The notes: generated from the letters alone by a model not told the origin. Numbered from the stretch's first letter, positions 52,900-61,241 are shown. The stretch is 64,000 bases of DNA from Streptomyces camponoticapitis (GCF_014646115.1 NZ_BMMV01000028.1:1-64000), one strand, 5' to 3'. Translations and numbers: made by a program.

Positions 52900-53715
52900 G
52901 TGACCCCCAACGAAGTCGGCGCCCTTCTGGCCTACCTCGGCCGGCTCGACCCCCGCCTCATCCGCACCGACACCGGCGAAGCCCGCGACCAGATAGCCCA
53001 GTGGCACCACCTGCTCGGCGACGTGCCCCTGGACACCCGACACGGATGGGACACCCGCCTCGTCGCCCGGGACCACATCCTCAACTCGCCGTACCCCATC
53101 CTCCCCGCGGACGTCGCCCGCCGGTGGAACGCCTACCGCCGCGACCGTCTCCAGCGGCACACCGACCCCACCCCGTCCGCCGATCCGGACGACCAGGCAG
53201 CCTGGACCGCTGAACTGGTGGGCACACGAAGGGCCGTGGCCACCGGCAGCGCCGAGCCCGCCCAACACCGGTCCCTCACCAGCGGCCGGGCCCGCCCCGA
53301 CCTGGAAGCGCGGCTGCGGGAAATCGGCTCCTGCATCCCCCCGGCCGTCCGCACGCAGCTGGCCAGCTACCGGCCCACCCGCGCAGCCCGCGAGGCGGCT
53401 ATCGCACAGGGTCAGCCGGATGCCCTCGGTGTCCGCTGCGAGTGGTGCCACGCCGCCGAGGGACAGCCCTGCCGCAGCAGGCGCGTCGGCCCCGACGGCG
53501 GAGCCAGGGGCAACGCCCCACGGACCACACCCCACCCGTCCCGCCTCGAATCCGCCGCAGCGCAGCACGCACAGCAACCCGCGCCGGCCTCCGAGCGCCC
53601 GAGGCCAAGCTCGACAACCAGTCGGCCCACGCCCAACAGCCCCGATACGGACGAGCCAGCGACCCGCCAGATGTCGGCCGACGCCGCGAACGCCCTTCTC
53701 AGAAAGGCCGCATGA
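52900..53715 (+). CDS. Element protein with zinc-finger-like motif
   Basis: This 271-residue hydrophilic protein has an N-terminal helical region (VGALLAYLGRLDPRLIRTDT, QIAQWHHLLGDVPLDTRHGW, DHILNSPYPILPADVARRWN) that recurs in Streptomyces element proteins. A knuckle CEWCHAAEGQPC follows at about 181-192, then a disordered Pro/Ser-rich tail. It is probably DNA-binding. GTG 52900 follows the initiator-like gene by 7 bp, and its stop overlaps the next ATG as ATGA. Confidence 0.7.
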   Translation: MTPNEVGALLAYLGRLDPRLIRTDTGEARDQIAQWHHLLGDVPLDTRHGWDTRLVARDHILNSPYPILPADVARRWNAYRRDRLQRHTDPTPSADPDDQAAWTAELVGTRRAVATGSAEPAQHRSLTSGRARPDLEARLREIGSCIPPAVRTQLASYRPTRAAREAAIAQGQPDALGVRCEWCHAAEGQPCRSRRVGPDGGARGNAPRTTPHPSRLESAAAQHAQQPAPASERPRPSSTTSRPTPNSPDTDEPATRQMSADAANALLRKAA

Positions 53716-54653
53716 GCAACCTCCTGCCCTCAGGTTCGATCACCGACCTGCTCACTCTTCTCGCGGTCGGGGTCACGTTGACCGGCGGGTTGGCCCTCGC
53801 CGTGGCGGGGTGGTCGAACCATCGGCGAACCGAGCGAGAACCGCGGCGGGCGGGCAGTCCTGCGGTGAAGGTCGCCGCAGTCGCGGCGCTCGGCTGCACC
53901 GCCTACAGCGCCGACACGAGCTGGCGGTTCGCCGCGGACTACCTCGACATGGCCGGCACGGTCGAGCGGGCCATGATGTTCGGCGCTGCGGAACTGGCCC
54001 TGTTCGCGACCGCGCTGATGGCGCGGCAGAATCTGAGCAGCCGGGGCGCGCCGGGGCTGCCCGGGAGCCTGGTGTGGGTGATCACCGGGGTGCAGATCAT
54101 CCCGGCGTACGCCGAGTCCGGAATGGTCGGCGGCACGGTACGGGCCTTCGTCGGACCCGTCATGGCCGCCATGCTCTGGCACCTCGCCATGGGCATCGAA
54201 CTGCGCCTGCACAAGCCGGGCGCCGCTTCGAAGAGTCTCCTGGCCAGGCTCGGGCGCGAGGTGCGCGAGCGGTTTCTGTCCCGCCTGGGCATCGCCGCCC
54301 GCGACCGTGACGCCGCGCAGATCACCCGCGAACGCGCCACCGCCCGCGCCGTCACGCTCGCCACCCGCCTCGCCGAACGCACACCCGCTCAGAGGCAAGG
54401 GTGGCGCGGGCGGAGACTCACACGCCGCCTGTCCAAAGCCGTGGGACGCGCCGCAGTCGGCACCGACCCAGCGCAGCGAGCGCAGCTGCTCGACCAGCTC
54501 GCCGCCCGCAGGCACGCACTTGCCCTCGCCACGGTTGCCCTCCCCTCCCCCTGGACCGTCGTGCACAACAAGCGGGCTGATGCGGTATCAGACACGGCCC
54601 CTTCACCGGGAGACCGGTTACACCTCGGTCCCCGGCGACGGTCCCCGCGCTGA
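53712..54653 (+). CDS. SpdB/DUF2637-like membrane protein, probably frameshifted
   Basis: The 313-residue product has four membrane helices (TLLAVGVTLTGGLALAVAGW; VKVAAVAALGCTAYSAD; MMFGAAELALFATALMA; FVGPVMAAMLWHLAMGIEL) and then a long basic cytoplasmic helix region. DUF2637/Spd proteins help plasmids spread between mycelial compartments and usually end in a small winged domain. Here this frame stops at 54653. The Gly/Asp/Arg/Thr linker and the winged domain (55051-55317) continue in the +1 frame, interrupted by TGA 55027. The full gene thus seems broken by one frameshift and one stop. Confidence 0.65.
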   Translation: MSNLLPSGSITDLLTLLAVGVTLTGGLALAVAGWSNHRRTEREPRRAGSPAVKVAAVAALGCTAYSADTSWRFAADYLDMAGTVERAMMFGAAELALFATALMARQNLSSRGAPGLPGSLVWVITGVQIIPAYAESGMVGGTVRAFVGPVMAAMLWHLAMGIELRLHKPGAASKSLLARLGREVRERFLSRLGIAARDRDAAQITRERATARAVTLATRLAERTPAQRQGWRGRRLTRRLSKAVGRAAVGTDPAQRAQLLDQLAARRHALALATVALPSPWTVVHNKRADAVSDTAPSPGDRLHLGPRRRSPR

Positions 54654-55050
54654 AACCGAATCCTTCGGGGACCGGGCATCGGGGACCGAAAGGGGACCGG
54701 TCCCCGAAAGCGAAAAGCACGACGCCGGGACCGACGGGGGGACCGAGCAAAGCGAACTGGGGACCGACGAGAAGGCCCAGGACTCTGCGGGGACCGACGC
54801 CGTCGTCAGCGACGGGGACCGCGTCGAACCCGCTGGTCAGGCGACTCCAGAGCCGCCTACCGCAGTTCACCGCAGGGACCGGAACCGCCAGAGCACCGGC
54901 GCGGGGACCGTCCGCCGTGGGGACCGGGGCCAGCTTCTCGCCGTCACGGGGACCGCGCGTCACGGGAACCGGGACCGCAGAACCACACCCGTGGGGACCG
55001 AGACGGGGACCGAAAAACACGGGGACTGAGAACGAGTTCGTACGGTCCCC
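54626..55050. repeat. GGGGACCG octamer array (candidate clt / TraB-type recognition region)
   Basis: Twelve exact direct copies of GGGGACCG start at 54667, 54681, 54692, 54738, 54759, 54789, 54814, 54903, 54919, 54948, 54993 and 55005. Four near copies (one mismatch) start at 54726, 54874, 54970 and 55021. Inverted copies (CGGTCCCC) start at 54626, 54639, 54698 and 55043. Spacing is irregular and copies use all three phases. Short octamer clusters recognised by FtsK-like TraB proteins are known from Streptomyces plasmids; that role here is inferred. Confidence 0.82.
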
Positions 55051-55317
55051 GTGCGACGGAACCAGAGGGCGAAAGGCAAGCGGAACCGGTCCCAAACGAG
55101 GCAGGCGAAGGGCGCGCCGAAGGGACCGGCGCTGTCGATGGACCAACTCGTCGCCAGGGTTCGGCCCCATGTCCCGGCGGTGCTGGAACGGGACGGCAAC
55201 GAGGCCGTCACCCGGGTTCAACTGCGGGAGATCCTCCGCCGAGAGGGCCTGAGGGGAGGCCGGAACGACCGACTGGGCCCCGTGCTGCAGGAACTGCGCA
55301 CCGAAACCACCATCTGA
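55051..55317 (+). CDS. Basic protein with C-terminal winged domain (likely detached Spd C-terminus)
   Basis: The 88-residue frame from GTG 55051 has a very basic start (RRNQRAKGKRNRSQTRQAKG) and then LVARVRPHVPAVLERDGNEA, VTRVQLREILRREGLRGGRNDRL. That domain usually closes DUF2637-type membrane proteins. It is in the same frame as the Gly/Thr/Asp linker encoded by the octamer array, parted by TGA 55027-55029. It could be a small DNA-binding protein in its own right or a fragment. Confidence 0.55.
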   Translation: MRRNQRAKGKRNRSQTRQAKGAPKGPALSMDQLVARVRPHVPAVLERDGNEAVTRVQLREILRREGLRGGRNDRLGPVLQELRTETTI

Positions 55318-55353
55318 CATCCGACAATCACGCACGACGAGGAACCGCATCCG

Positions 55354-56025
55354 ATGACAAACCCGCAGAACACCCCCGCCCACGAGCCCCGTGAGGCAGA
55401 TATCAACTCGACCTCAGGCGGAGCAAGTTATCGCGTGAGCATTGCTGCCGATGGCAGCAATGCTCACGCATCTCCCGCCCCGGGGGCGGCGGGATCCGGC
55501 CGGCGCCAGGGGGCGCCGGCCGGTCCGGATGAGGCCGAGGGCGGCCCGCATCCGGAACAGCAGGAGGAGCAGCACGAGTGCCGTCGTTCGTCGTGTCAGC
55601 ACGCTTGCGCCGCATCGTTGAAGCCGCGCGTGAAGCAGCGTGAGCGTCTGCGTGACGACGACAAGCGCATGCACCAGCCGAGCTGCCGCATGAACGACAC
55701 CGAGTACCGCCTCCTCGCCGACGGTGCCACCGCCTGCGGTATGAGCATCGCCGCCTTCCTCGCCCGCGCCGGCCTCAACGCCGCCCGTAATCTCGACCGG
55801 ACCGCGGCCGAGGTGGCCGGTGAACGCGAAATCGTGAGCGAGCTGTTCGCGCTGCGCCGGCATCTCGGGCAGATCGGCAACAACCTCAACCAGGTCGCCA
55901 AGGCCGCCAACTCCGGCGCCGACGTCCTCCACGCCACTGGTGTTCTCGCCGCCGTCGAACGCGCGGCACAGCGGGTGGACTCCTTCACCCAGCACTACCT
56001 CAGCAACGAGAACCGGCCCGGATGA
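55354..56025 (+). CDS. MobC-like relaxosome accessory protein
   Basis: The conserved part (from about residue 95) reads RMNDTEYRLLADGATACGMSIAAFLARAGLNAARN, then REIVSELFALRRHLGQIGNNLNQVAKAANSG: a ribbon-helix-helix plus the MobC signature (LRRxLxQIGNNLNQVAK). MobC proteins bind oriT and help the relaxase. ATG 55354 has GAGGAA upstream, but the first 90 residues look unstructured and span the oriT-like hairpins. A start at GTG 55630 would give a 131-residue protein of usual size. The relaxase gene begins 7 bp later. Confidence 0.85.
   Translation: MTNPQNTPAHEPREADINSTSGGASYRVSIAADGSNAHASPAPGAAGSGRRQGAPAGPDEAEGGPHPEQQEEQHECRRSSCQHACAASLKPRVKQRERLRDDDKRMHQPSCRMNDTEYRLLADGATACGMSIAAFLARAGLNAARNLDRTAAEVAGEREIVSELFALRRHLGQIGNNLNQVAKAANSGADVLHATGVLAAVERAAQRVDSFTQHYLSNENRPG
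55433..55523. other. oriT-like cluster of inverted repeats
   Basis: A perfect 17-bp inverted repeat (55433-55449 / 55453-55469, 3-nt loop) is followed by a perfect 12-bp one (55496-55507 / 55512-55523, 4-nt loop), directly in front of the conserved parts of mobC and the relaxase gene. The AT-richer AGCAAGTTATC just upstream of the first arm could hold the nick site. oriT function is inferred. Confidence 0.62.
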
Positions 56026-56032
56026 TCTGCCG

Positions 56033-57745
56033 ATGATTCCTCGTGTTCAGAAGCGGGGCAGCCGCACGGTCGGCCTGATCTTCTACCTGTACGAGCCCGG
56101 CAGGTGCGAGGAGCACACCGACCCCCACCTCGTCGCGGCCTGGGACGCCTTCGCACCCGACCCCGGCCGCCACCCCGACGCCACCTACGACCACCTCGCA
56201 CAACTCCTGGACCAGCCCGTCGACACCTTGTCGCCCTCGCGCCGCCCCGAGCAGCACGTTTGGCACCTGTCCGTCCGCGCGGCTCCCGAAGACCCGCTGC
56301 TCACCGACGCGCAGTGGGCGGACATCGCCCGCCGTATGGTCGCCGCCACCGGCATCGCCCCCACCGGCGACGACACGGCATGCCGGTGGGCCGCCGTACG
56401 TCACGCGGACGACCACATCCACATCGTCGCCACCCTCGTACGCGAAGACGGCCGCAGACCACGGCTCAACAACGACGCCGCCCGCGCCCAGGCCGAAGCC
56501 CGCCTCCTCGAAGCCGAGTACGGCCTGCGGCAGCTCAACCCCGGCGACGGCACCGCCGCCAAACGCCCCACCAGCGCCGAGCGCCACAAAGCCGAACGCG
56601 AGAACCGCCCCCAGACCCCACGCGAGGAACTACGCGAAACCGTCCGCCACGCGGCAGCCGGCACCATGAACGAGTTCTTCACCCGCCTCACAGCAGCCGG
56701 ACTCCTGGTTCACCAGCGCGCCGCGCCCTCCGGCGACCTCCTCGGATACAAAGTCGCCCTGCCCGACGACCGCAACCACGACGGCGAACCCGTCTTCTAC
56801 GCCGGATCCACCCTCGCCCCCGACCTCTCCCTCCCCAGAATCCGCAAACGCTGGACCACCAGCGGTCCACAGGCCGAACATGACACCGACGTGTCCGCAG
56901 GTCCTCGGTGGCCAGGGCCGGCAGGCGCGAGACGGCGGGCGAGCACCGCGATGTGGCAGGCCCTGCTGGTCATCGACCACGGCACCGACGAGCAGATCGC
57001 CGCCCGCATCACCGGGGCGGGGGAAGTCCTGGACGCGCTCGCCACCACGAGCGCAGCCCCTACGAGAGACGAACTGCGGCAGGCAGCCTTCCTGTTCGAG
57101 CGCGCCACCCGGTCCCACATCCAGACTGAACGGGGGCACGACCGGGCGCTTCGCCGGGCCGCCCGCGACCTCGTCCGCAGCGGGCCGGTCCTCGGGCACG
57201 GAGAGGACGGGGCGACCACAGCCATGGTGATCGACATGGCGTTCTTCCTGATCACCGCCGCCGTCCACTGGCACACCAGAAAGAACCACGCCCAGCAGGC
57301 CGCCGCCGCCCGCCAGAGCGCCCAACACCTGCGTACCGCTTACCGGGCCGCCGCCCGCCATCCGATGGCCGTGCTGCACCAGCGAGGCCAGCACCTCACC
57401 CAGCCCCGGCTTCAGAGACAGGCCGCGCACCTACGGGCGGCGGTGCCGGAGCTGGCCGAGCAGATCCTCAACGAACCCGGCTGGCCCGCCCTCGCCGCAA
57501 CCCTCGACGACACCGAAGCCGCCGGACACCAACCAGCCGCGCTGCTCACCGACGCCACCAGACGCCGCGAGCTGGACACCGCCGACTCCACCAGCGACGT
57601 ACTGGTCTGGCGGCTGCGCCGCACGGCTGACCTCCCTGCCGACGCCGAACGGATACCTGTCCAGAGGTCCGTACCGGCACCGGCACGTATACCGCCGGGC
57701 CGTCAGCTCAAGGGTGGTTCGGACTCATTGCGTCAACGCCGATGA
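56033..57745 (+). CDS. Relaxase / mobilisation nuclease
   Basis: This 570-residue conjugative relaxase has the metal-binding three-His motif HADDHIHIV with H124, H128 and H130. Likely nucleophile tyrosines are Y18/Y20 in GLIFYLYEPGRCEEHTDPHLV. The catalytic domain covers about 1-190. The rest is helical and Arg/Ala-rich (about 330-560) with a hydrophobic patch near 405. It would nick oriT and pilot the single strand into a recipient. The element lacks its own coupling protein, so transfer would need a helper. The ribosome site before ATG 56033 is weak. Confidence 0.9.
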   Translation: MIPRVQKRGSRTVGLIFYLYEPGRCEEHTDPHLVAAWDAFAPDPGRHPDATYDHLAQLLDQPVDTLSPSRRPEQHVWHLSVRAAPEDPLLTDAQWADIARRMVAATGIAPTGDDTACRWAAVRHADDHIHIVATLVREDGRRPRLNNDAARAQAEARLLEAEYGLRQLNPGDGTAAKRPTSAERHKAERENRPQTPREELRETVRHAAAGTMNEFFTRLTAAGLLVHQRAAPSGDLLGYKVALPDDRNHDGEPVFYAGSTLAPDLSLPRIRKRWTTSGPQAEHDTDVSAGPRWPGPAGARRRASTAMWQALLVIDHGTDEQIAARITGAGEVLDALATTSAAPTRDELRQAAFLFERATRSHIQTERGHDRALRRAARDLVRSGPVLGHGEDGATTAMVIDMAFFLITAAVHWHTRKNHAQQAAAARQSAQHLRTAYRAAARHPMAVLHQRGQHLTQPRLQRQAAHLRAAVPELAEQILNEPGWPALAATLDDTEAAGHQPAALLTDATRRRELDTADSTSDVLVWRLRRTADLPADAERIPVQRSVPAPARIPPGRQLKGGSDSLRQRR

Positions 57746-58179
57746 CGGCGGTCTGCAGCGTGCGGCGGCGTTCTCGCGTCGGCTGACGAGACCGGGCGAC
57801 GCCCACTACGCCCTCTCCTCAACTCAGCCGACACGCGCCGGGCGGAGCGCTACCGCGCCCGTGGCGAGGAGCTTCCACCGGGTGACGGGCAGCCTTGCTC
57901 CAGGAGGCCGTCGCGGGTACCCGATGGTGTCCTGCGGTGCATCCTCTGACAGGACGCCGGTGCGGGACACGGTCTACCCGTGTCCCGCACCGGCGGTGAG
58001 CGCTGATCAGTGAGGGGTGATCAGTGGAGTGGAAGGTGGATTCGAGCGGCCCTGCGGAGACGCCGCCGAGGAAGCCCTTGGCCGGTGAGCCTCCGTCGAT
58101 CCAGGCCGCTCCGCCGGGGTCTCGTATCGTCAGCCGAACGCCTTATCCGCGAATGCCCAGAGGAACACCCCGCTCGTCC
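57746..58179. other. Gap at the element's right side
   Basis: There is no convincing gene in these 434 bp. A strong hairpin occupies 57957-57993. No copy of the tRNA-Gly 3' end was found here, so this is not shown to be attR. Confidence 0.5.
57957..57993. terminator. Strong hairpin between element and stress cluster
   Basis: Perfect 16-bp arms (57957-57972 and 57978-57993) with loop TCTAC, about 190 bp beyond the first stress-protein stop and 210 bp beyond the relaxase stop. Confidence 0.8.
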
Positions 58180-59049
58180 TCACACCTCGGCCGCGGGCAC
58201 GGTGATCACCGGGCACTCCGCCCGGTGGAGGAGACCGTGGGCCACTGATCCCAGTCGCATGCCGCTGTACCCGCCGCGTCCGCGCCGCCCCACGACCACC
58301 GCGGAAGCGGAGGCGGATGCTCGGGCGAGTTCTTCGACGGGGTGCCCGCGCCGTACCTCCTGGCTGATCTTCACGTCCGGATGGGCGCTCGCGGGGCCCG
58401 CGACCGCCTCGGCGAGCAGTCTGCGGCGTTTCTCGACACCGGCTTCATCGTCCCCGAACGCCACGGCGGGGCGCCGCCACGCCCACACGGCGTGAACGCC
58501 GACGCCACGGAGATCCGCCTCCTCGACAGCGACCGCCACGGCGGCCCGTGAAGAGGCACTGCCTTCCACCCCGACGACGAGCCCGGAGGAATCGTGCCCG
58601 CTCTGCTCTGTCGCTCTCACGACGGCGACGGGACAGTCGGCGTGCGCGCTGACGGGGACGGCCACGGAACTCGCGCTCAGTATTTCCGCCGGACGGCTGA
58701 GACGCCGGGAGCCCAGGACGACCATGCGAGTGTTCGACGTCGCCCGCTGGTTGAGCACCGCTGCGGGAAAACCGTCCAGGAGTTCCGTCTCGACGTGCGC
58801 TTCCGGGGCGAGACCGGTAACCGATTCCGCGGCGGCGGTCAGTGCTCGTTCCCCCTGCGCCCGCAGCGCCATGTACTGGGGTGTTGTGTCGACGTGCTGG
58901 GTGTCGAGCATCGGCGGCACGGCCACCACAAGGCGCAGAGGGCTGTTTCTGAGACCAGCCTCGGCCACCGCCCACGCGATGACCAGTGCCGGGAAGCCTC
59001 GTGGGTCGACGCCCACGAGTATTTCGTCGCCTGTCGCGCGATCCGTCAT
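58180..59049 (-). CDS. Universal stress protein (two UspA domains)
   Basis: This 289-residue protein has tandem Usp folds. Domain 1 (1-145) begins EILVGVDPRGFPALVIAWAV; its ATP loop is less typical. Domain 2 (150-289) ends with GRRGRGGYSGMRLGSVAHGLLHRAECPVITV, the G-2x-G-9x-G(S/T) ATP-binding motif. ATG 59049 has GAGGAACG just upstream. It diverges from a second Usp gene. In actinobacteria such tandem Usps are induced in hypoxia or dormancy. Confidence 0.93.
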   Translation of the reverse strand: MTDRATGDEILVGVDPRGFPALVIAWAVAEAGLRNSPLRLVVAVPPMLDTQHVDTTPQYMALRAQGERALTAAAESVTGLAPEAHVETELLDGFPAAVLNQRATSNTRMVVLGSRRLSRPAEILSASSVAVPVSAHADCPVAVVRATEQSGHDSSGLVVGVEGSASSRAAVAVAVEEADLRGVGVHAVWAWRRPAVAFGDDEAGVEKRRRLLAEAVAGPASAHPDVKISQEVRRGHPVEELARASASASAVVVGRRGRGGYSGMRLGSVAHGLLHRAECPVITVPAAEV

Positions 59050-59326
59050 CGTTCCTCCTCGGCTCCGGCGGCCCCGGGCGCGTTTCTGAGCCGGCCAACG
59101 GGACCGACATGGCACAGCTCCACGGTGTCATCGCCGGACGACGCGGCAACAGGGCCGCACAGGCCCCCGACAGGACCGAAGGGTCCCGGAAGCCCGGTCC
59201 ACGGCGGCCATGACTGCACCACTCGGCCCTACTCCCACCCGTGGTCACCCCACGACGCTGGAGAAGGTACGCGGAGTCAGCCGGTCGGCTGCCCCTGCGG
59301 GTGAATCCGATCCAGGGAGGTCCACC
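59050..59326. promoter_or_regulatory. Shared promoter region of two divergent Usp genes
   Basis: The region contains the dyad GGACC-GAAG-GGTCC near 59176-59189 and GGGCC/GGCCC elements just before it. These resemble the GGRC/GYCC dyads of dormancy regulators but with different spacing. No promoter box is certain. Confidence 0.35.
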
Positions 59327-60250
59327 ATGACCGCCAACGTGACCGTGGGTATCGACGGCTCCTCCGAGAGCCTCGCCGCAGTGGAATGGGCCGCCCACGA
59401 GGCAGAGGTGCGTCAGTCGACGCTGCGCATCCTCCATGTGGAGGAGTGGCCTCCGCTGCCGATCGTTCCGCCTCCCTCGGTCATACCTTTCCCGACCTCA
59501 CCGTCGCAGTGGTCCGAAGAACTCCTGCGGGACACGGCTGAAGCGACCCGGCTTCGTCATCCCCAGCTGACTGTCACCACCGCCGCGCCCGCCGGGCGCC
59601 CGGAACGGATTCTCCTCGCCGAGGCCAACGAACCGGACCGAGCCGAACTGCTCGTCCTCGGGTCCCGCGGGCTCAACGGCGCGCTCGGTTTCATCGTCGG
59701 ATCGATCAGCCTGGCCGTCGTGGGGGCGGCGGAGCGTCCCGTGGTTCTGGTACGCGCCGACCGGCACCACAGCGGTGAGAGCGCCCGTGCGCCGTCCGAG
59801 CGTGTGCCGTCCGGGGGCGGCGCACTGGTGCTCGGCCTCGATCTCCAGGAACCGGCCGAGTCGCAGAACGTTCTGCTCGATTTCGGATTCGCCGAAGCGG
59901 CCCGCCGCGGGTGCACGCTGCGCGTGGTCCACGCCTGGTCGCTGCCTGCCCAGTACGGGTACGCGGAGATCGCCCACCCAGGGGTGGGAATGGAGATCGC
60001 CGAGCACATCACCAAGACCCTCGACGAAATACTCGCGCCGTGGCGACAGCGCTTCCCCGCGGTGTCGGTCTCCGCGAAGGCTCTGGTCGGCGTGCCCGGC
60101 GCACAGCTCGTGTACGAGTCCGCCGACGCCGACCTTCTGGTGGTCGGCCGACGGAGGCCGAGGGTTCCCCTCGGGCCACGACTGGGGCATGTGGCGCAGT
60201 CGGTGATCCATCACGCGACCGTGCCGGTCGTCGTGGTTCCCCATGAGTGA
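59327..60250 (+). CDS. Universal stress protein (two UspA domains)
   Basis: In this 307-residue protein domain 1 starts NVTVGIDGSSESLAAVEWAA and has the ATP motif GSRGLNGALGFIVGSISLAVV. Domain 2 starts ALVLGLDLQEPAESQNVLLDF and ends GRRRPRVPLGPRLGHVAQSVI, a weaker ATP loop. ATG 59327 follows GGGAGG by six bases. It is convergent with the next Usp gene 27 bp away, without a clear hairpin between. Confidence 0.93.
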   Translation: MTANVTVGIDGSSESLAAVEWAAHEAEVRQSTLRILHVEEWPPLPIVPPPSVIPFPTSPSQWSEELLRDTAEATRLRHPQLTVTTAAPAGRPERILLAEANEPDRAELLVLGSRGLNGALGFIVGSISLAVVGAAERPVVLVRADRHHSGESARAPSERVPSGGGALVLGLDLQEPAESQNVLLDFGFAEAARRGCTLRVVHAWSLPAQYGYAEIAHPGVGMEIAEHITKTLDEILAPWRQRFPAVSVSAKALVGVPGAQLVYESADADLLVVGRRRPRVPLGPRLGHVAQSVIHHATVPVVVVPHE

Positions 60251-60277
60251 CTCGCGCACGGGTGGCTCGGGCGGTGG

Positions 60278-61180
60278 CTACCGGCGTGGTACGACAGCCA
60301 CCGGAACCGGACAGTGGCGCAGGAGCGCGTGGGTCATGTGCCCGACACGGGAGAAGCCCCGCCGGTGTTGGTGCGCTTCCAGGCTGAGCACCACGAGTGC
60401 GGCCCCGGCACCGGCGTCCGCCAGGTCCCGGGCGGGTTTTCCGACCGCGGAGTGTTCTCGGACCGGGACCTCCGGGTAGCGCTCGGACCACGGTGTCAGG
60501 GTGGCCTGAAGTGCCTCTTCGTCCCGCGCGGGCTCCTCTTCCCGCCAGACCTGATCGGCCTCGGTGCCGTGTGCGAAGTGCGCCGGGTGGTTCCAGCCGT
60601 GAATCATGTCCAGCGGTGCCCTGCGGAGCGACGCCTCTTCGAAGGCGAACCGGAGCGCCTCCTTGCTCGGCCGGCCGAGGTCGACCGCGACCACCACCGG
60701 GCCGGGGGCCACCTCGGCCGGTGCGTGCTCACCGCGCCCTTCGCCGTCCCGCTCCGCCGTCCGCCGGCCGGAACCGACAAGGACGACGGGCCGCTCGGTG
60801 AGCGACACCGTGGCGGATGCCACCGACCCCCCGAGGAATCCGGTCCGTGTGGCGAGCCCTCCGGAGCCGATGGCCAGCAGCTGGCTCTCCCCGGCGGCCC
60901 GGCACAGTGTCTCGGTGGGAGGCCCCGTAAGCCGTTCCGCCGTGATGTGCAGGTCCGGGTAGCGGTGGCGAAGTTCGGCGGCCGTCTCCACCGGCACCCG
61001 GCGGGACCACTGCTCCGCCAACTCGTTCGAGGTCAGCGAGGCACGGGAGTACGGCTGCCACTCCCACGCGCAAACGAGCCGCAGGAGCGCTTTCCTGAGA
61101 GACGCCTCGTGCGCACCCCAGTAGGCGGCATCAATGCTCCCCGGCGTGTTGTTCAGGCCGACAGTCACATGACGTGGCAT
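60278..61180 (-). CDS. Universal stress protein (two UspA domains, degenerate)
   Basis: In this 300-residue protein domain 1 (HVTVGLNNTPGSIDAAYWGA) has GSGGLATRTGFLGGSVASATV, and domain 2 (PVVVAVDLGRPSKEALRFAF) has SLEAHQHRRGFSRVGHMTHALL. The second loop lacks the normal glycines, so ATP binding there is doubtful. ATG 61180 is preceded by GGAGG. It lies downstream of the frameshifted Usp gene and past its hairpin. Confidence 0.92.
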   Translation of the reverse strand: MPRHVTVGLNNTPGSIDAAYWGAHEASLRKALLRLVCAWEWQPYSRASLTSNELAEQWSRRVPVETAAELRHRYPDLHITAERLTGPPTETLCRAAGESQLLAIGSGGLATRTGFLGGSVASATVSLTERPVVLVGSGRRTAERDGEGRGEHAPAEVAPGPVVVAVDLGRPSKEALRFAFEEASLRRAPLDMIHGWNHPAHFAHGTEADQVWREEEPARDEEALQATLTPWSERYPEVPVREHSAVGKPARDLADAGAGAALVVLSLEAHQHRRGFSRVGHMTHALLRHCPVPVAVVPRR

Positions 61181-61209
61181 ACAGCACCTCCGGCAGCGGC
61201 GATCTCTCG

Positions 61210-61241
61210 TTCCTGGCCGGTCGGGCATGACCGGCCGGGAA
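61210..61241 (-). terminator. Hairpin after frameshifted Usp gene
   Basis: 13-bp arms (61210-61222 and 61229-61241) pair with one T-G wobble around a 6-nt loop, just past the stop at 61252. Confidence 0.65.

Larger units (their letters stand above)
49261..57745. mobile_element. tRNA-Gly-integrated mobilisable element (right end not found)
   Basis: A tyrosine integrase and excisionase lie next to the tRNA-Gly 3' end. An XRE regulator, an initiator-like gene with iteron-like dyads, a zinc-finger protein, an SpdB-like protein, an octamer array, an oriT-like region, a MobC-like protein and a relaxase follow. This is the module order of an actinomycete integrative element, but with a relaxase in place of the usual TraB translocase. 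A direct repeat of the tRNA 3' end was not seen up to 64000. The right limit is therefore open; the given end is the relaxase stop. Confidence 0.82.

Noticed and set aside
54626..55050. CRISPR array
   Set aside because: The unit is only 8 bp, spacing is irregular, copies occur in both orientations, and no cas gene is near.
57714..58013. 99-codon plus-strand frame after the relaxase gene
   Set aside because: No ribosome site, no family, and it runs through the perfect hairpin at 57957-57993.
57746..58179. attR of the element
   Set aside because: No copy of the tRNA-Gly T-arm or acceptor end was found; the perfect hairpin there is better read as a terminator.
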